DNA of 25,423 nt. Origin: an uncultured Chromatiaceae bacterium (GTDB lineage Bacteria; Pseudomonadota; Gammaproteobacteria; Enterobacterales; Alteromonadaceae). Location: positions 1-25,423 of the forward strand of contig CAMLSF010000041.1 in assembly GCA_946482615.1 (NCBI GenBank), written 5' to 3'. The translations under genes and the position numbers were made by a program. This document shows, in pieces, positions 14,223 through 23,138 of this stretch (position 1 is the first letter of the stretch; each line of letters begins with the position of its first letter). The notes below the pieces were generated by a model. The model was not told the origin of the DNA and did no database searches. It saw nothing but the letters and a program-made list of their open reading frames with translations.

Positions 14223-14915
14223 CTACGACTGATTAGTGTCGGACTTCAGAATAATGTGAGGTTTACCGGCAATATAGTTGCGCCTGAAGGTGGTGAAATA
14301 AGCCGCTAAATCCTGACTGGCCTGCAGATCTCCTGCCAGTTCCAGCACTGCTATACCCACCTCTGCAGTACAAAGCTGATGCTCATGCGCTGCTTCGCGT
14401 AACTGATACAAAGAGCTTGCTTCCGGCTGAATGCCAAGCACAGGAAAACCGTCTAAATAAGGGCTTTTGCTGAACATCTTTTTGGCTTCACGCCAGGTGC
14501 CGTCCAGCATGACAAAAAGCGGAATTTTATCGCCTGTGTTGACGCTATCAATACAACGTTCTGGCGTGGCATATTGCTGTGGAAATACTACGACAGGAGC
14601 GTATCTGGGGTTTTGCAGTAAAGCTAAAAGTTCTGGATCCGGTGCTGTTCTGTCCCAGACAAAAGCAAAGTTTTCCGGCGCCACATCGGCAATTAAACGG
14701 CCTGTATTGGTTGGTTTATACGCCTCGCCTTTATACATGACAAAACAAAAAGCACTGCGGCTGGAGGCTTGAGGTTTAGCGGCACAAATACAATCCGGCA
14801 CTGGCAATAAACACAAAGGACAGCGAATAACACGGCTGCCGCGGGCATTAAAGACCCGGACCGTTTTTTGTAATTCGCGCTCACGCAGCGCCATCACTGA
14901 ATTGATATGAGACAC
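14223..14915 (-). CDS. tapT: tRNA-uridine aminocarboxypropyltransferase (DTW domain)
   Basis: A 230-residue cytoplasmic enzyme of the DTW family, which transfers the 3-amino-3-carboxypropyl group of S-adenosylmethionine to a tRNA uridine (acp3U47 in E. coli TapT/YfiP). A cysteine cluster C32-x2-C35-x6-C42-x-C44 (RCPLCLLPVPDCIC) probably binds metal. KPTNTGRLIADV (67-78) and the signature LDGTWREAKKM (137-147, D-G-T-W) follow, then LREAAHEHQLCTAE at 172-185. The length suits the bacterial TapT branch. Start is GTG at 14915, eight bases after AAGGA; an ATG at residue 8 has no SD. It lies 28 bases after aceK on the same strand and probably shares its transcript. The symbol is by motif and length, so TapT versus another DTW subfamily is not certain. 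Confidence 0.85.
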   Translation of the reverse strand: MSHINSVMALRERELQKTVRVFNARGSRVIRCPLCLLPVPDCICAAKPQASSRSAFCFVMYKGEAYKPTNTGRLIADVAPENFAFVWDRTAPDPELLALLQNPRYAPVVVFPQQYATPERCIDSVNTGDKIPLFVMLDGTWREAKKMFSKSPYLDGFPVLGIQPEASSLYQLREAAHEHQLCTAEVGIAVLELAGDLQASQDLAAYFTTFRRNYIAGKPHIILKSDTNQS

Positions 14916-14943
14916 AAGACTTATCCTTGATTGCCGCCAGGCC

Positions 14944-16731
14944 CTATGCCTGCTCAGGCGGCGGCATTGTACTTAAGCCGTCCTGTTTTGCATACTCCGC
15001 CTGATACAGAAACTGAAAACGCTGTTGCTGGGGATAAGGAAATACATCTTCGACTATGCCATCCCGAATACGCTGTTGCTTTTGCTGCCAGTAACCTGCG
15101 TCCATCAGTTCAGGATGGCTTTGGATCAGCATCTGCCGGATATCGTTTTGCGCCGTAACATAAGTGGTAATTTGCTCGGGGAATACATCACCAGGGCCTA
15201 CTGAATACCAGGGCTCATTACTTAACATATCGTCATAGTTGTCGGTTTTTGGAATAAAACGGAAATTCACATCTAAAAGGTACTGCACTTCGTCGTAGTC
15301 GTAAAAAATCACCCGGCCGTGGCGGGTCACACCAAAGTTTTTCAGCAGCATATCGCCGGGGAAAATATTGGCGGCAATCATATCTTTTAGTGCCTGACCA
15401 TAATCGGCCATCATCTTCACTTTTTGCTCGTAGCTGGCTTGCTCCAGATACAAGTTCAGCGGTAGCATACGGCGTTCTATATACAAGTGTTTGATAATCA
15501 CCAGATCATCTTCAATCTGCATCGAGCCAGCTATGCTTTGCTGCAACTCCTGCAGCAATTCAGGGCTGAATCTGCTGCGTGGCAGGGCGACATCTGAATA
15601 CTCCATGGTATCGGCCATACGACCGACCCTGTCGTGTTTTTTTACCAGCAGATAACGCTCTTTCACTGTGTCGCGGCCAAACTCTTTGGTTGGCGCAAAC
15701 TTGTCACGAATGACTTTAAACACATAAGGAAAAGAGGGCAGGGTAAAGACCATCATCACCATGCCGCGTATACCAGGCGCTGCAACAAACTGATCGCTGG
15801 ACTTATCTAAATGGCTTAACAGCTCACGGTAAAACTCAGTTTTGCCTTGTTTATGCAGACCGACAGAGGAATACAATTCGGCCAGCGTTTTATGCGGCAA
15901 CAGCTCTTTGAGAAAATGCACCAAAGCCGAAGGTACTGTCATTTCCACCATAAAATAAGCGCGGGAAAAACCAAAAATAATGGTCATTTGTTGTGGGTCT
16001 GTGATCAGCGTATCCATATAAATACCCTGCTCGTTATCATGCAACAGCGGAATAATAAAAGGCTGCTGGCCGTCAGGTGTCACCACTCGTCCTACTATAT
16101 AAGCTGCTTTATTGCGGAAAAACAGCGACTTTAAAATATCAAAACGCACCAGATGCACCGGAAAATGCCCGTGGCTGGATTGACTGATAAAAGTACGGAC
16201 CAGCAAACGGATATCCCGTTCTAAATCGACAAAAGGGGCTTGCAGATGAAAACTGGCGACAATAGCTCTGATGCTTTGTTTTAAGCCATATTGGGCCGGA
16301 AAATAGCTTTCATAGACCGAAGCTACAGGAGCGGGTAAACGTTGTTTGCTTAAGGTGGATTCGACAAAAATATTCTGATTATGAAAATACTGCCGTTCGT
16401 ACAAACGGCAAAACACCGAGTTATAAAAGGTTTCAGCCAGCTCAGCCTGAGGGTGGAATAACAAATACTGCTGGTATTGTTGTTTTACCTGTTGCCAAAG
16501 ACATTCATTGAGCTCAGTTCCTGTCAGCTTTTGTTGCAGCAAAGCCAGGGTTTCATTGACCCGCAAGTCGTAATAAGAGATACGCTCTGAACTTATCCGC
16601 TGCAGTTCCAGCCAGTTTCGTTGGGTAAAACCCTGTTGTGCTAAAGCCGTGATTTTTTGAAACAAGCCAAAATGGCGGCGAAAGCCTTTTAAAATAAGAT
16701 CCGCTATTTCTGTCGCTTGCAGCATAACCAT
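14944..16731 (-). CDS. aceK: Isocitrate dehydrogenase kinase/phosphatase
   Basis: A 595-residue AceK, close to the usual length of about 580. It phosphorylates and dephosphorylates isocitrate dehydrogenase, sending isocitrate to the glyoxylate shunt during growth on acetate or fatty acids. An N-terminal regulatory half (about 1-315) is followed by a kinase-like half: ATP loop AAPGIRGMVMMVF (317-329), K339 in PYVFKVIRD, catalytic D460 in NIFPGDMLLKNFGV, and the metal-binding YDYDEV segment at 477-482 with D478. All expected catalytic residues are present. The start is ATG 16731 or, two codons on, ATG 16725; CGGGA precedes both. In enterics it is aceBAK-linked, but no aceA or aceB is in this window. 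It lies 48 bases after a solute-binding-like gene and 28 before tapT. Confidence 0.97.
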   Translation of the reverse strand: MVMLQATEIADLILKGFRRHFGLFQKITALAQQGFTQRNWLELQRISSERISYYDLRVNETLALLQQKLTGTELNECLWQQVKQQYQQYLLFHPQAELAETFYNSVFCRLYERQYFHNQNIFVESTLSKQRLPAPVASVYESYFPAQYGLKQSIRAIVASFHLQAPFVDLERDIRLLVRTFISQSSHGHFPVHLVRFDILKSLFFRNKAAYIVGRVVTPDGQQPFIIPLLHDNEQGIYMDTLITDPQQMTIIFGFSRAYFMVEMTVPSALVHFLKELLPHKTLAELYSSVGLHKQGKTEFYRELLSHLDKSSDQFVAAPGIRGMVMMVFTLPSFPYVFKVIRDKFAPTKEFGRDTVKERYLLVKKHDRVGRMADTMEYSDVALPRSRFSPELLQELQQSIAGSMQIEDDLVIIKHLYIERRMLPLNLYLEQASYEQKVKMMADYGQALKDMIAANIFPGDMLLKNFGVTRHGRVIFYDYDEVQYLLDVNFRFIPKTDNYDDMLSNEPWYSVGPGDVFPEQITTYVTAQNDIRQMLIQSHPELMDAGYWQQKQQRIRDGIVEDVFPYPQQQRFQFLYQAEYAKQDGLSTMPPPEQA

Positions 16732-16779
16732 ATATCCCGAAGTTCCGTAGTTCAGAAATAACTGAAATCCGACCAGATA

Positions 16780-17682
16780 TCAATTGTCGCTGCTTTTAAA
16801 CTCTTCAGGCTGGAACCAGTATCTGCTGTTATTTACTGGCGTATCCGGGCTTAACAAGGGGTTTTTAATACTGATCCAGGGATCTGCAGAGCTGTGCTTA
16901 AGCGGAAACACATGGCGGGTTAGTTCCTGTTGCTGCATATGGGTCAGCAGTTCGCCGTCATCAATCATTTGCTCCAGCCCTTGTTCAATCCAAAGCGCCA
17001 AAGCTTCATTGGTTTTACGGGTAAAAAAGTACACAGCAAAAGGATAGTGCAGCATCAGGTTGTTGTACCGCACTAATTCCGGATACAAAAAGCGGCGTTT
17101 TTCCAGCTCGATCACACCTTCATGTAAACCCCGTGGGAAATAATCACAACGCCCGGCGACTAATTGTTTGAAGATGTTTTCATATACAGGCGCTTCTTCC
17201 ACTTTTAAACCCGACTGACGCATAATTTGGATATCAGGCCAGAATGCCCCCTGGCAGGCCGTTAACTGTTGTAACTGCTGCAGGCTTCGGACTGAGTTAA
17301 ATTTTGCGACTGAGTCTTTGCGTAAAATAAACTTACGAAAACCCATCAGACCACGTTCCAGTGGAATGCGAATAGCACGGAATTCCTGCTCTTTGGCCAG
17401 ATCTGTGCCAACCCAAAACACATCCAGCGATTCGCCTTTGGCTAACTCGCGTAAAGCCCGGCCTTGTTCCATAGCAAAAGTGGTTTTCAGCTCCGGCACT
17501 GTGCGACCCGCAGCGGCTTTAGTCAGGGCTTTTTCCAATAAACTGGTGTAATACTGGTGATTGATATCAAATTCAGAGCGGGGTTTAGGGATCAGTAATG
17601 CCTGGGTTGCACTGGCCTGTTCAGCAACAGCCATCAGGGAGTAACACAACAAGCCAGCCAACAGCACAACAGACCACTTCAT
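16780..17682 (-). CDS. Periplasmic solute-binding-like protein (SBP_bac_3 type)
   Basis: A 300-residue exported protein. A signal peptide (K2, hydrophobic 4-18, AVA before E21) leads to a fold resembling family 3 extracellular solute-binding proteins: PKPRSEFDINHQYYTSLLEKALTKA at the N-lobe, RALRELAKGESLDVFWVG (75-92), a hinge-like region LTACQGAFWPDIQIMRQSG and RCDYFPRGLHEG (about 178-189), then a C-terminal LALWIEQGLEQMIDDGELLTHMQQ helix typical of the family. No ABC permease or ATPase gene is adjacent. It may be a sensor-like or orphan binding protein rather than part of an importer; the ligand is unknown. AAGGGG precedes the ATG at five bases. It is the first gene of a likely unit with aceK and tapT and is divergent from the esterase gene. 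Confidence 0.8.
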   Translation of the reverse strand: MKWSVVLLAGLLCYSLMAVAEQASATQALLIPKPRSEFDINHQYYTSLLEKALTKAAAGRTVPELKTTFAMEQGRALRELAKGESLDVFWVGTDLAKEQEFRAIRIPLERGLMGFRKFILRKDSVAKFNSVRSLQQLQQLTACQGAFWPDIQIMRQSGLKVEEAPVYENIFKQLVAGRCDYFPRGLHEGVIELEKRRFLYPELVRYNNLMLHYPFAVYFFTRKTNEALALWIEQGLEQMIDDGELLTHMQQQELTRHVFPLKHSSADPWISIKNPLLSPDTPVNNSRYWFQPEEFKSSDN

Positions 17683-17862
17683 TCTAACCCCTTACTATCA
17701 GCTTAGACTGCACAATGTACCGGATCAGCAGTGAACTGCAAGTCTGTTGTATCGACCCTTGCCATGAATCACGGCTTTTTGCCGCAATCGTATTCAGCCT
17801 TGTGCTCTGTGGTACAGCGATAGACTATATAACAAAGAACACAATGACAGGGTAGCGCAGCT

Positions 17863-18795
17863 ATGAGGTATGCAATCTGGTTTTTGATTTTTGCTTTAGG
17901 TCTGACAACAGAGGTGGCCGCAACACCGCAAGTCAGCTCAGGCTCCGTGGTACAACTGAAAGATTTTAAGTCTGACTATATTGGTAAACGCACTATAGAT
18001 ATCTGGTTACCTGAAGGCTACAGCGACCAGAGCCAACAAAAGTATGCGGTACTTTATATGCAAGACGGGCAAATGCTGTTTGATGCTAAAAACAGCTGGA
18101 ATGGTCAGGAATGGCGGGTGGACGAAGTAAGTTCAGCCTTACTGAAACAAAACCAGCTGATCCCTTTTATTGTGGTGGCTATTCATAATGCCGGAGATAA
18201 AAGGCACAGTGAGTATTTTCCGCAACAGCCTTTTGCCAGCTTGAGTGCTGTTGAGCAAAAGCAGTTGTATCAACTGGAGCGCAGTCCGGGGCAAAAATTA
18301 TTTGCCACTGCTGTGTATTCCGATCTGTACCTGAGTTTTCTGGTCAAAGAACTGAAACCTTATATTCAGCGTCATTTTTCTGTGCACCAGAGTAAAGAAT
18401 ACAACCTGCTGATGGGCTCCAGTATGGGCGGTCTGATCTCGCTTTATGCTCTGCTGCAGTATCCGGATCAGTTTGGTGCTGCCGCCTGTTTATCTACCCA
18501 TTGGCCTGGTATTTTTCAGCAGCAGGACAACCCTGTGCCTGAGCAGTTTTTAGCTTATCTGCGGCAAAAACTAAGCCCGGACAATCGAAGCCGTTTGTAT
18601 TTTGATTATGGCGATCAGACGCTGGACGCCTGGTATCCACCATGGCAACACAAGGTTGATCAACTGCTGCAGCAACAAGGCTGGCCGGAGGGGCAGTGGC
18701 AAAGCAGGTTTTTCCCCGGTACCGATCATTCTGAACAAGCCTGGGCGAACAGGCTGGAGCATCCACTGCGGTTTCTATTGGGAAAACAACAATAG
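17863..18795 (+). CDS. Secreted esterase (putative esterase family, PF00756-like)
   Basis: A 310-residue exported alpha/beta hydrolase. A signal peptide (1-20, EVAA before T21) is followed by RTIDIWLPEGYSD..YAVLYMQDGQMLFD (about 43-74), the marker of the esterase D/Fes-like family, then LVKELKPYIQRHFSV and the nucleophile elbow NLLMGSSMGGLISLYAL (S187 in G-S-S-M-G-G). The acid may be D249 or D252 and the base is probably H289 in GTDHSEQAW. Relatives hydrolyse acyl esters of sugars, siderophores or antigens; substrate unknown. The ATG has only a weak AGGG ten bases ahead. A 180-base gap separates it from the divergent solute-binding gene and holds a TATATA stretch at 17826-17831 without a matching -35. 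Confidence 0.88.
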   Translation: MRYAIWFLIFALGLTTEVAATPQVSSGSVVQLKDFKSDYIGKRTIDIWLPEGYSDQSQQKYAVLYMQDGQMLFDAKNSWNGQEWRVDEVSSALLKQNQLIPFIVVAIHNAGDKRHSEYFPQQPFASLSAVEQKQLYQLERSPGQKLFATAVYSDLYLSFLVKELKPYIQRHFSVHQSKEYNLLMGSSMGGLISLYALLQYPDQFGAAACLSTHWPGIFQQQDNPVPEQFLAYLRQKLSPDNRSRLYFDYGDQTLDAWYPPWQHKVDQLLQQQGWPEGQWQSRFFPGTDHSEQAWANRLEHPLRFLLGKQQ

Positions 18796-18883
18796 TTGTT
18801 AGAAAATGGTGTTTAATATTTAATTTTTTTGTAATTAAGTTAAGCTGTCAGGGAAGACGAGGCTTTTGGCTTAAGGACAAGTG

Positions 18884-19822
18884 ATGATCGAAACGAATTT
18901 AATAGTTACCGGCGCTTTAGTTGTGGCTGTGCTGATCCTGATTGGCAAAACTGTAGTGATAGTGCCGCAGAATATGGCCTACATCATTGAGCGGTTGGGC
19001 AAGTACTACAACACCCAAACTGCAGGCCTGCAATTTATCATTCCTTTTATTGACCGCATTGCCTACAGAGTTTCATTAAAAGAAAGCGCCATCGATATCC
19101 CAAGCCAGTCGGCTATTACCAAAGACAATATCAGCCTGACGATAGACGGCGTGTTGTATATCAAAGTAATGGAACCTTACAAAGCCTCGTATGGCATTGA
19201 TAACTATGTCTATGCGGTGATCCAGCTGGCGCAAACCTCGATGCGTTCTGAAATTGGTAAGCTGGATTTAGACAAAACCTTTGAAGAGCGCGACAGCCTG
19301 AACGTCAAAATTATCCATGCTATTAATCAGGCTTCTGCCGCCTGGGGTGTGCAGGTGATGCGTTATGAAATTAAAGATATTAATCCGCCTGCTTCGGTAT
19401 TAGATGCGATGGAAAAACAGATGCGGGCCGAGCGGGAAAAACGCGCTTCTATTCTGGATTCTGAAGGTAAACGTCAGGCCGCCATCAATATAGCCGAAGG
19501 GGATAAACAAGCCACAGTCTTAGCCGCTGAAGCAGAGCGTGAACAGCAGGTACTTAAAGCTGAAGGTGAAGCCCGCTCTATTGAGCTGGTGGCCGAAGCC
19601 AAAGCCAAAGCGCTGACCATGATAGGTCAGGCTGCAGCCACTACTGAAGGTCAGGCCGCTGTATTGCTTGATTTAGCGACAGAAGCTATAGCGGCGAAAA
19701 AAGCCATAGCCCGCGAGTCGACAGTGGTATTAATGGATAACGATAAATCGTCGGCTGGTAATACAGTTGCCGAAGCTTTGGGTGTAGTGGCGGCTATTCA
19801 AAAATCAGGAACTTTATCCTAA
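18884..19822 (+). CDS. qmcA: SPFH/Band 7 membrane protein (QmcA/paraslipin-like)
   Basis: A 312-residue inner-membrane protein. One N-terminal helix (about 6-27) leads to the SPFH domain (VPQNMAYIIERLGKYYNTQTAGLQFIIPFIDRIAY, listed by residues 28-62; then TKDNISLTIDGVLYIKV, EIGKLDLDKTFEERDSLN, WGVQVMRYEIKDI), and a long Ala/Glu-rich helix of about 175-250 that drives oligomerisation. Such proteins form cages or microdomains around membrane proteases such as FtsH. The start is ATG 18884 rather than GTG one codon upstream, because AAGGA lies six bases before the ATG. The stop TAA abuts the SD of the next gene, an NfeD protein. The SPFH-NfeD pair is a well-known conserved operon (qmcA-ybbJ in E. 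coli), which supports the call. Confidence 0.93.
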   Translation: MIETNLIVTGALVVAVLILIGKTVVIVPQNMAYIIERLGKYYNTQTAGLQFIIPFIDRIAYRVSLKESAIDIPSQSAITKDNISLTIDGVLYIKVMEPYKASYGIDNYVYAVIQLAQTSMRSEIGKLDLDKTFEERDSLNVKIIHAINQASAAWGVQVMRYEIKDINPPASVLDAMEKQMRAEREKRASILDSEGKRQAAINIAEGDKQATVLAAEAEREQQVLKAEGEARSIELVAEAKAKALTMIGQAAATTEGQAAVLLDLATEAIAAKKAIARESTVVLMDNDKSSAGNTVAEALGVVAAIQKSGTLS

Positions 19823-19831
19823 GGAGACTTG

Positions 19832-20305
19832 ATGGAGCTGAATCTGTTATCTGGCTTATTGTTATTAGCCTTGTTATGTCTGGCTTTGTTACCTTTTGCT
19901 ATTCCTGGTGTACTGGAGGTGCTGCTGGCTTTAGCTATAGGGGCTTTTATCAGCGCAGCTTTGATCTGGTTTGGCTGGTTGCCGCAAGACACCAGTCTGG
20001 TGCTGCTCAGTCTGGCTATGCTGACGGCATTGTCGGCGGTATTGTTGTGGAAACCTTTACGTAAACTGCAAAAAACCGGAGTGCGTTTGCAGGAAGACAG
20101 CGCGATTTCAGATTTTGTCGGTACAGAGCTGGTGCTGACAGAACAGGTTCATAAAGACAGTGACAGCCATATTCAGTTTTGTGGTCTGGAATGGCGGGTG
20201 CGTTTAGATCCTGCAGATCTGGCCACCACAATAGATGCAGGACAAAGTGTATTAATAAGCTCTGCCAGCGTTGGTTTTTTACTGGTGAAAAGTAAAACGG
20301 CCTGA
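19832..20305 (+). CDS. NfeD-like membrane protein, partner of the SPFH protein
   Basis: A 157-residue inner-membrane protein of the short (YbbJ) type, lacking the protease domain of long NfeD. Membrane helices occupy about 5-25, 27-47 and 53-73, followed by a basic linker and a soluble OB-fold domain (about 90-154) with SDFVGTELVLTEQVHKDSDSHIQFCGLEWRVRL and AGQSVLISSASVGFLLVK. The OB domain binds the partner SPFH protein in related systems. The frame reaches a TTG at 19829, but ATG 19832 is five bases after AAGGAG. The gap to qmcA is nine bases, so the two form one operon. It converges with the EAL gene with 14 bases between. Confidence 0.9.
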   Translation: MELNLLSGLLLLALLCLALLPFAIPGVLEVLLALAIGAFISAALIWFGWLPQDTSLVLLSLAMLTALSAVLLWKPLRKLQKTGVRLQEDSAISDFVGTELVLTEQVHKDSDSHIQFCGLEWRVRLDPADLATTIDAGQSVLISSASVGFLLVKSKTA

Positions 20306-20319
20306 ATGATATCGGGGGG

Positions 20320-22884
20320 TTAGCTTAATCTGAAACCCTGTAGTTCAAAGTCAGTTAACCACTGGCTAAACCTGGTGAAGGGCATAGGTTTGGCCAGCAG
20401 ATAACCTTGTATGGCATCCGCGCCCAAACGCCTTACGTAGTCCAGTTCTTTAATGGTTTCAACTCCTTCGATCACCGTATAAAGCTGTAAAGACTTGCCC
20501 AGCATCACGGCGTATCTTAATACGGTATCGTCATTAAGCCGTACCGCCTGACACAGCAAATCCCGGTCAATTTTCAGCTCACCCAAAGGCAAAGCCTGCA
20601 AACGGGCTAAAGAAGATTGTCCTACGCCAAAATCGTCCAGCGAAATACGGATATTGGAACGCTCCAGCAATTTCAGCGCTTGTTCTGAGTCTTTCACCAG
20701 ATCAACAAAAGCCGTTTCTGTCAGCTCCAGTTGCAGTGGCACAGTCGAGTAACTGGTGCTTTTCACAGCTTCTATCACTCGGGATATTAAGGCTGCATTA
20801 CGTAAATCCAGCGGCGATATATTCATAGACAATCGCAAGTTCGCACCTGCATCTGCCAGTTGTTTTTGCAGAGGCAGAGTTTTGTTCAGCACCCACTCTG
20901 TGACCTGACTGATCATGCCGGTTTGTTCGGCCAAAGGAATAAAATCAGTAGGGGAGATTTGGCCCATTTTCGGGTGATACCAGCGGATCAAGAGTTCAGC
21001 TGCATGAATTTTTTGCTGTTTCATATCCAAAATGGGCTGGACATAAAGCTCCAGCAAATCGTCCTGCAGTGCGATATTCAGCTCCGATAATAAGTGAATA
21101 TGTTCGAGATTCTGCTCCAGATACAGAGGTTCATACGGCAAATAATCATTGGCTCTGTCGGCATGTTCTATGGCTGCTAAAGCTAAATCCAAAGTATCTG
21201 AAGCTTTGGCACAGTCGGCCGGATAATGCACTGAGCTGTAGACAGTGCCTAAATCCAGTTGCAGATTATCTACCTTTAACAAAGCGCCCATCTGATAACG
21301 TAATTGTTCAAACTGAGATCGAAAATCTGTAGGCGCAATCAGCACTGCATAACTGTCGCGCTCTAATGCAAATAAACTGGGGTACTGTGCTTGCGTCTGG
21401 CGGTGTTGTTCCCCCCAGCGTTTCAGTAGTTTGCTAAAACCCAGGATGGTATGGTTCGCTTCTTCTACTCCTAAAGCACGTTCTATCTGGCGAAAACGCT
21501 GATGCACAATCATCACCAGATAAAAATCACTGTCCCGCTGTTCGTCCAGTTGCTCAAGCCGGTTAAGCAAAGCCCTTTTATTGGGTAAACCAGAAATAGG
21601 CTCAGTCAGCGCCTGCTGTAGCGCTTTTTGCTGCATGCTTTGAATATGCTGTTGTTGGTCAAGAATTTGCTGCTGATAGGCTATTGTTTTATTTTTTTCT
21701 AAATGCAGGTTTTGCAGCATGGCAAAGACAAAAAACAATGCGGATAAGGCGTTGCCTATTTCCATAGCAGAGTTGGTCAGCAATACTGCCGGCAAGTAAC
21801 CTTTACTACGCAAAATCATTACAGCTATGCCGGTCAGCATAGTCAGCAGAGCCAGAGAAAAAAACAGCGCATTGGCATGACGTTTATGCAGCAGCCAGAA
21901 ACTGGCCAGCAACATCAGGCTGCCGGTCAGGGCTGTCAGTTCTACCCCTGTCTTTTTCAGCCAGTATGCCCCAAGCCAGGGGCTGGCCAGCAGCAATAGA
22001 ACTGCAAAAATGCGGATCAGTTGGAAGGGCCACATCAGCCAGTTGGGAGTATTGGTATTGCGAAAAAACGACAACATAAAAGCTGATGCGAATACAGATC
22101 CAAACACCGCACCGTATTCAATCACCAGATTGTAACTGGGATGTTCAGGCCAGACATAAGCAAACAACAAACCGTTAATTTCCAGCTGAATTAACACTAC
22201 TGTTAAAAACATACCTGAGAAGGCTAAAAAATAGCTCTCGCGGTAAATCAGATAAAAGCCGGCAGAAAGTGCGATCAGGCATAAAAAGATACCGCTGAAC
22301 AAACTCTGGATAAATACGGCGAAGTGTTCCTGTTGTTCCATAGCCCCTATGCTGCTGCGCTGCAGCGGCAGCATGTTAGCGCCCTGATTACTGACTCTGG
22401 CATACAGCCATAAATCTTCTGTGCTGGCAGGCAGCAGGATCACAAAGTTCAGAGTCGGCAAAGGCCGCAGACTATAGAGTTGTTGATCGCCCAGCTGATG
22501 GCTTTGTAGCAGCTTTAGTTGATGATCCAGTAGATAAAGCTCAAGTCTGTCTAAAAAAGGAGCCTGCACTGACAGGGCTGTTTCTGTGGTGTTGGCTGTC
22601 AGTCGGGTTTTATACCAGTAGGCACTTTGCTGATACCCCAGACTGGCAGTTGTGCTGGGTAAAAGTTGCCATTGATCTGCAGGTATAAACAGTAACTGCT
22701 GTAGTTCCGTTGTTTGCTCAGAGACAGGGAAATAATACAGCTCGTTAACAGGTTTTAATTCCTGTTGTGGCACCAGATGGAACAGCACCAATGTAAAAAG
22801 CATGAGTGCACATAAGATCATAAAAAATAAAGTTTTGAACAAAGGGTTTTGACGGAGGGTCATAACAGCTCGGACAGAAGGCAT
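20320..22884 (-). CDS. 7TMR-DISM membrane protein with degenerate GGDEF and EAL domains (c-di-GMP phosphodiesterase)
   Basis: An 854-residue membrane signalling protein (numbers from ATG 22884). A membrane helix (about 17-37) is followed by a 7TMR-DISMED2-like periplasmic domain (about 45-175), seven helices (about 188-392) and a coiled coil (398-427). The GGDEF domain (about 428-560) is degenerate: the active-site signature is LERDSYAVLI (ERDSY in place of GGDEF), so no cyclase is expected. The EAL domain (about 605-848) keeps its key residues: E630 in AAELLIRW, N688 in MNISP, E720 in LELTE, DD at 750-751 in LDDFGVG, K771 in ELKIDR, E806 in EGVE and Q826 in QGYLLAKP. It should degrade c-di-GMP in response to a ligand or membrane signal. 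The frame extends to GTG 22953, but ATG 22884 has AAGG nine bases ahead. Confidence 0.92.
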   Translation of the reverse strand: MPSVRAVMTLRQNPLFKTLFFMILCALMLFTLVLFHLVPQQELKPVNELYYFPVSEQTTELQQLLFIPADQWQLLPSTTASLGYQQSAYWYKTRLTANTTETALSVQAPFLDRLELYLLDHQLKLLQSHQLGDQQLYSLRPLPTLNFVILLPASTEDLWLYARVSNQGANMLPLQRSSIGAMEQQEHFAVFIQSLFSGIFLCLIALSAGFYLIYRESYFLAFSGMFLTVVLIQLEINGLLFAYVWPEHPSYNLVIEYGAVFGSVFASAFMLSFFRNTNTPNWLMWPFQLIRIFAVLLLLASPWLGAYWLKKTGVELTALTGSLMLLASFWLLHKRHANALFFSLALLTMLTGIAVMILRSKGYLPAVLLTNSAMEIGNALSALFFVFAMLQNLHLEKNKTIAYQQQILDQQQHIQSMQQKALQQALTEPISGLPNKRALLNRLEQLDEQRDSDFYLVMIVHQRFRQIERALGVEEANHTILGFSKLLKRWGEQHRQTQAQYPSLFALERDSYAVLIAPTDFRSQFEQLRYQMGALLKVDNLQLDLGTVYSSVHYPADCAKASDTLDLALAAIEHADRANDYLPYEPLYLEQNLEHIHLLSELNIALQDDLLELYVQPILDMKQQKIHAAELLIRWYHPKMGQISPTDFIPLAEQTGMISQVTEWVLNKTLPLQKQLADAGANLRLSMNISPLDLRNAALISRVIEAVKSTSYSTVPLQLELTETAFVDLVKDSEQALKLLERSNIRISLDDFGVGQSSLARLQALPLGELKIDRDLLCQAVRLNDDTVLRYAVMLGKSLQLYTVIEGVETIKELDYVRRLGADAIQGYLLAKPMPFTRFSQWLTDFELQGFRLS

Positions 22885-22951
22885 CTGATTTAACCTTAGC
22901 TGGCCAACTCCCAGATGCAACGGAACAATTGATAAATTTAGTAAATTTTCC

Positions 22952-22967
22952 ACAGAGATAACTCTGT
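22952..22967. promoter_or_regulatory. Short perfect dyad upstream of the EAL gene
   Basis: ACAGAG-ATAA-CTCTGT is a perfect six-base inverted repeat with a four-base centre, 67 bases before the EAL start and about 170 before the divergent hydrolase gene. It could be an operator; no regulator is identified. Confidence 0.3.
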
Positions 22968-23138
22968 TCGAATTTATTGAATAGCCTCATCAATTTTTAT
23001 TGCTTTTTATTTGAGCAATAGGCGCAGATACTTGCAGCCAGAATTGAGATGTAAACCGGGATAACCAACCAGACCCTTAGCCACTTTTGTTGTATTCAGT
23101 GGGTTTAACAAGACAAGTTTCATTGAAGAGGACTTTTT

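Noticed and set aside
17800..17833. TTGTGC plus TATATA as promoter of the esterase gene
   Set aside because: The spacer is 20 bases, too long for a normal sigma-70 promoter.
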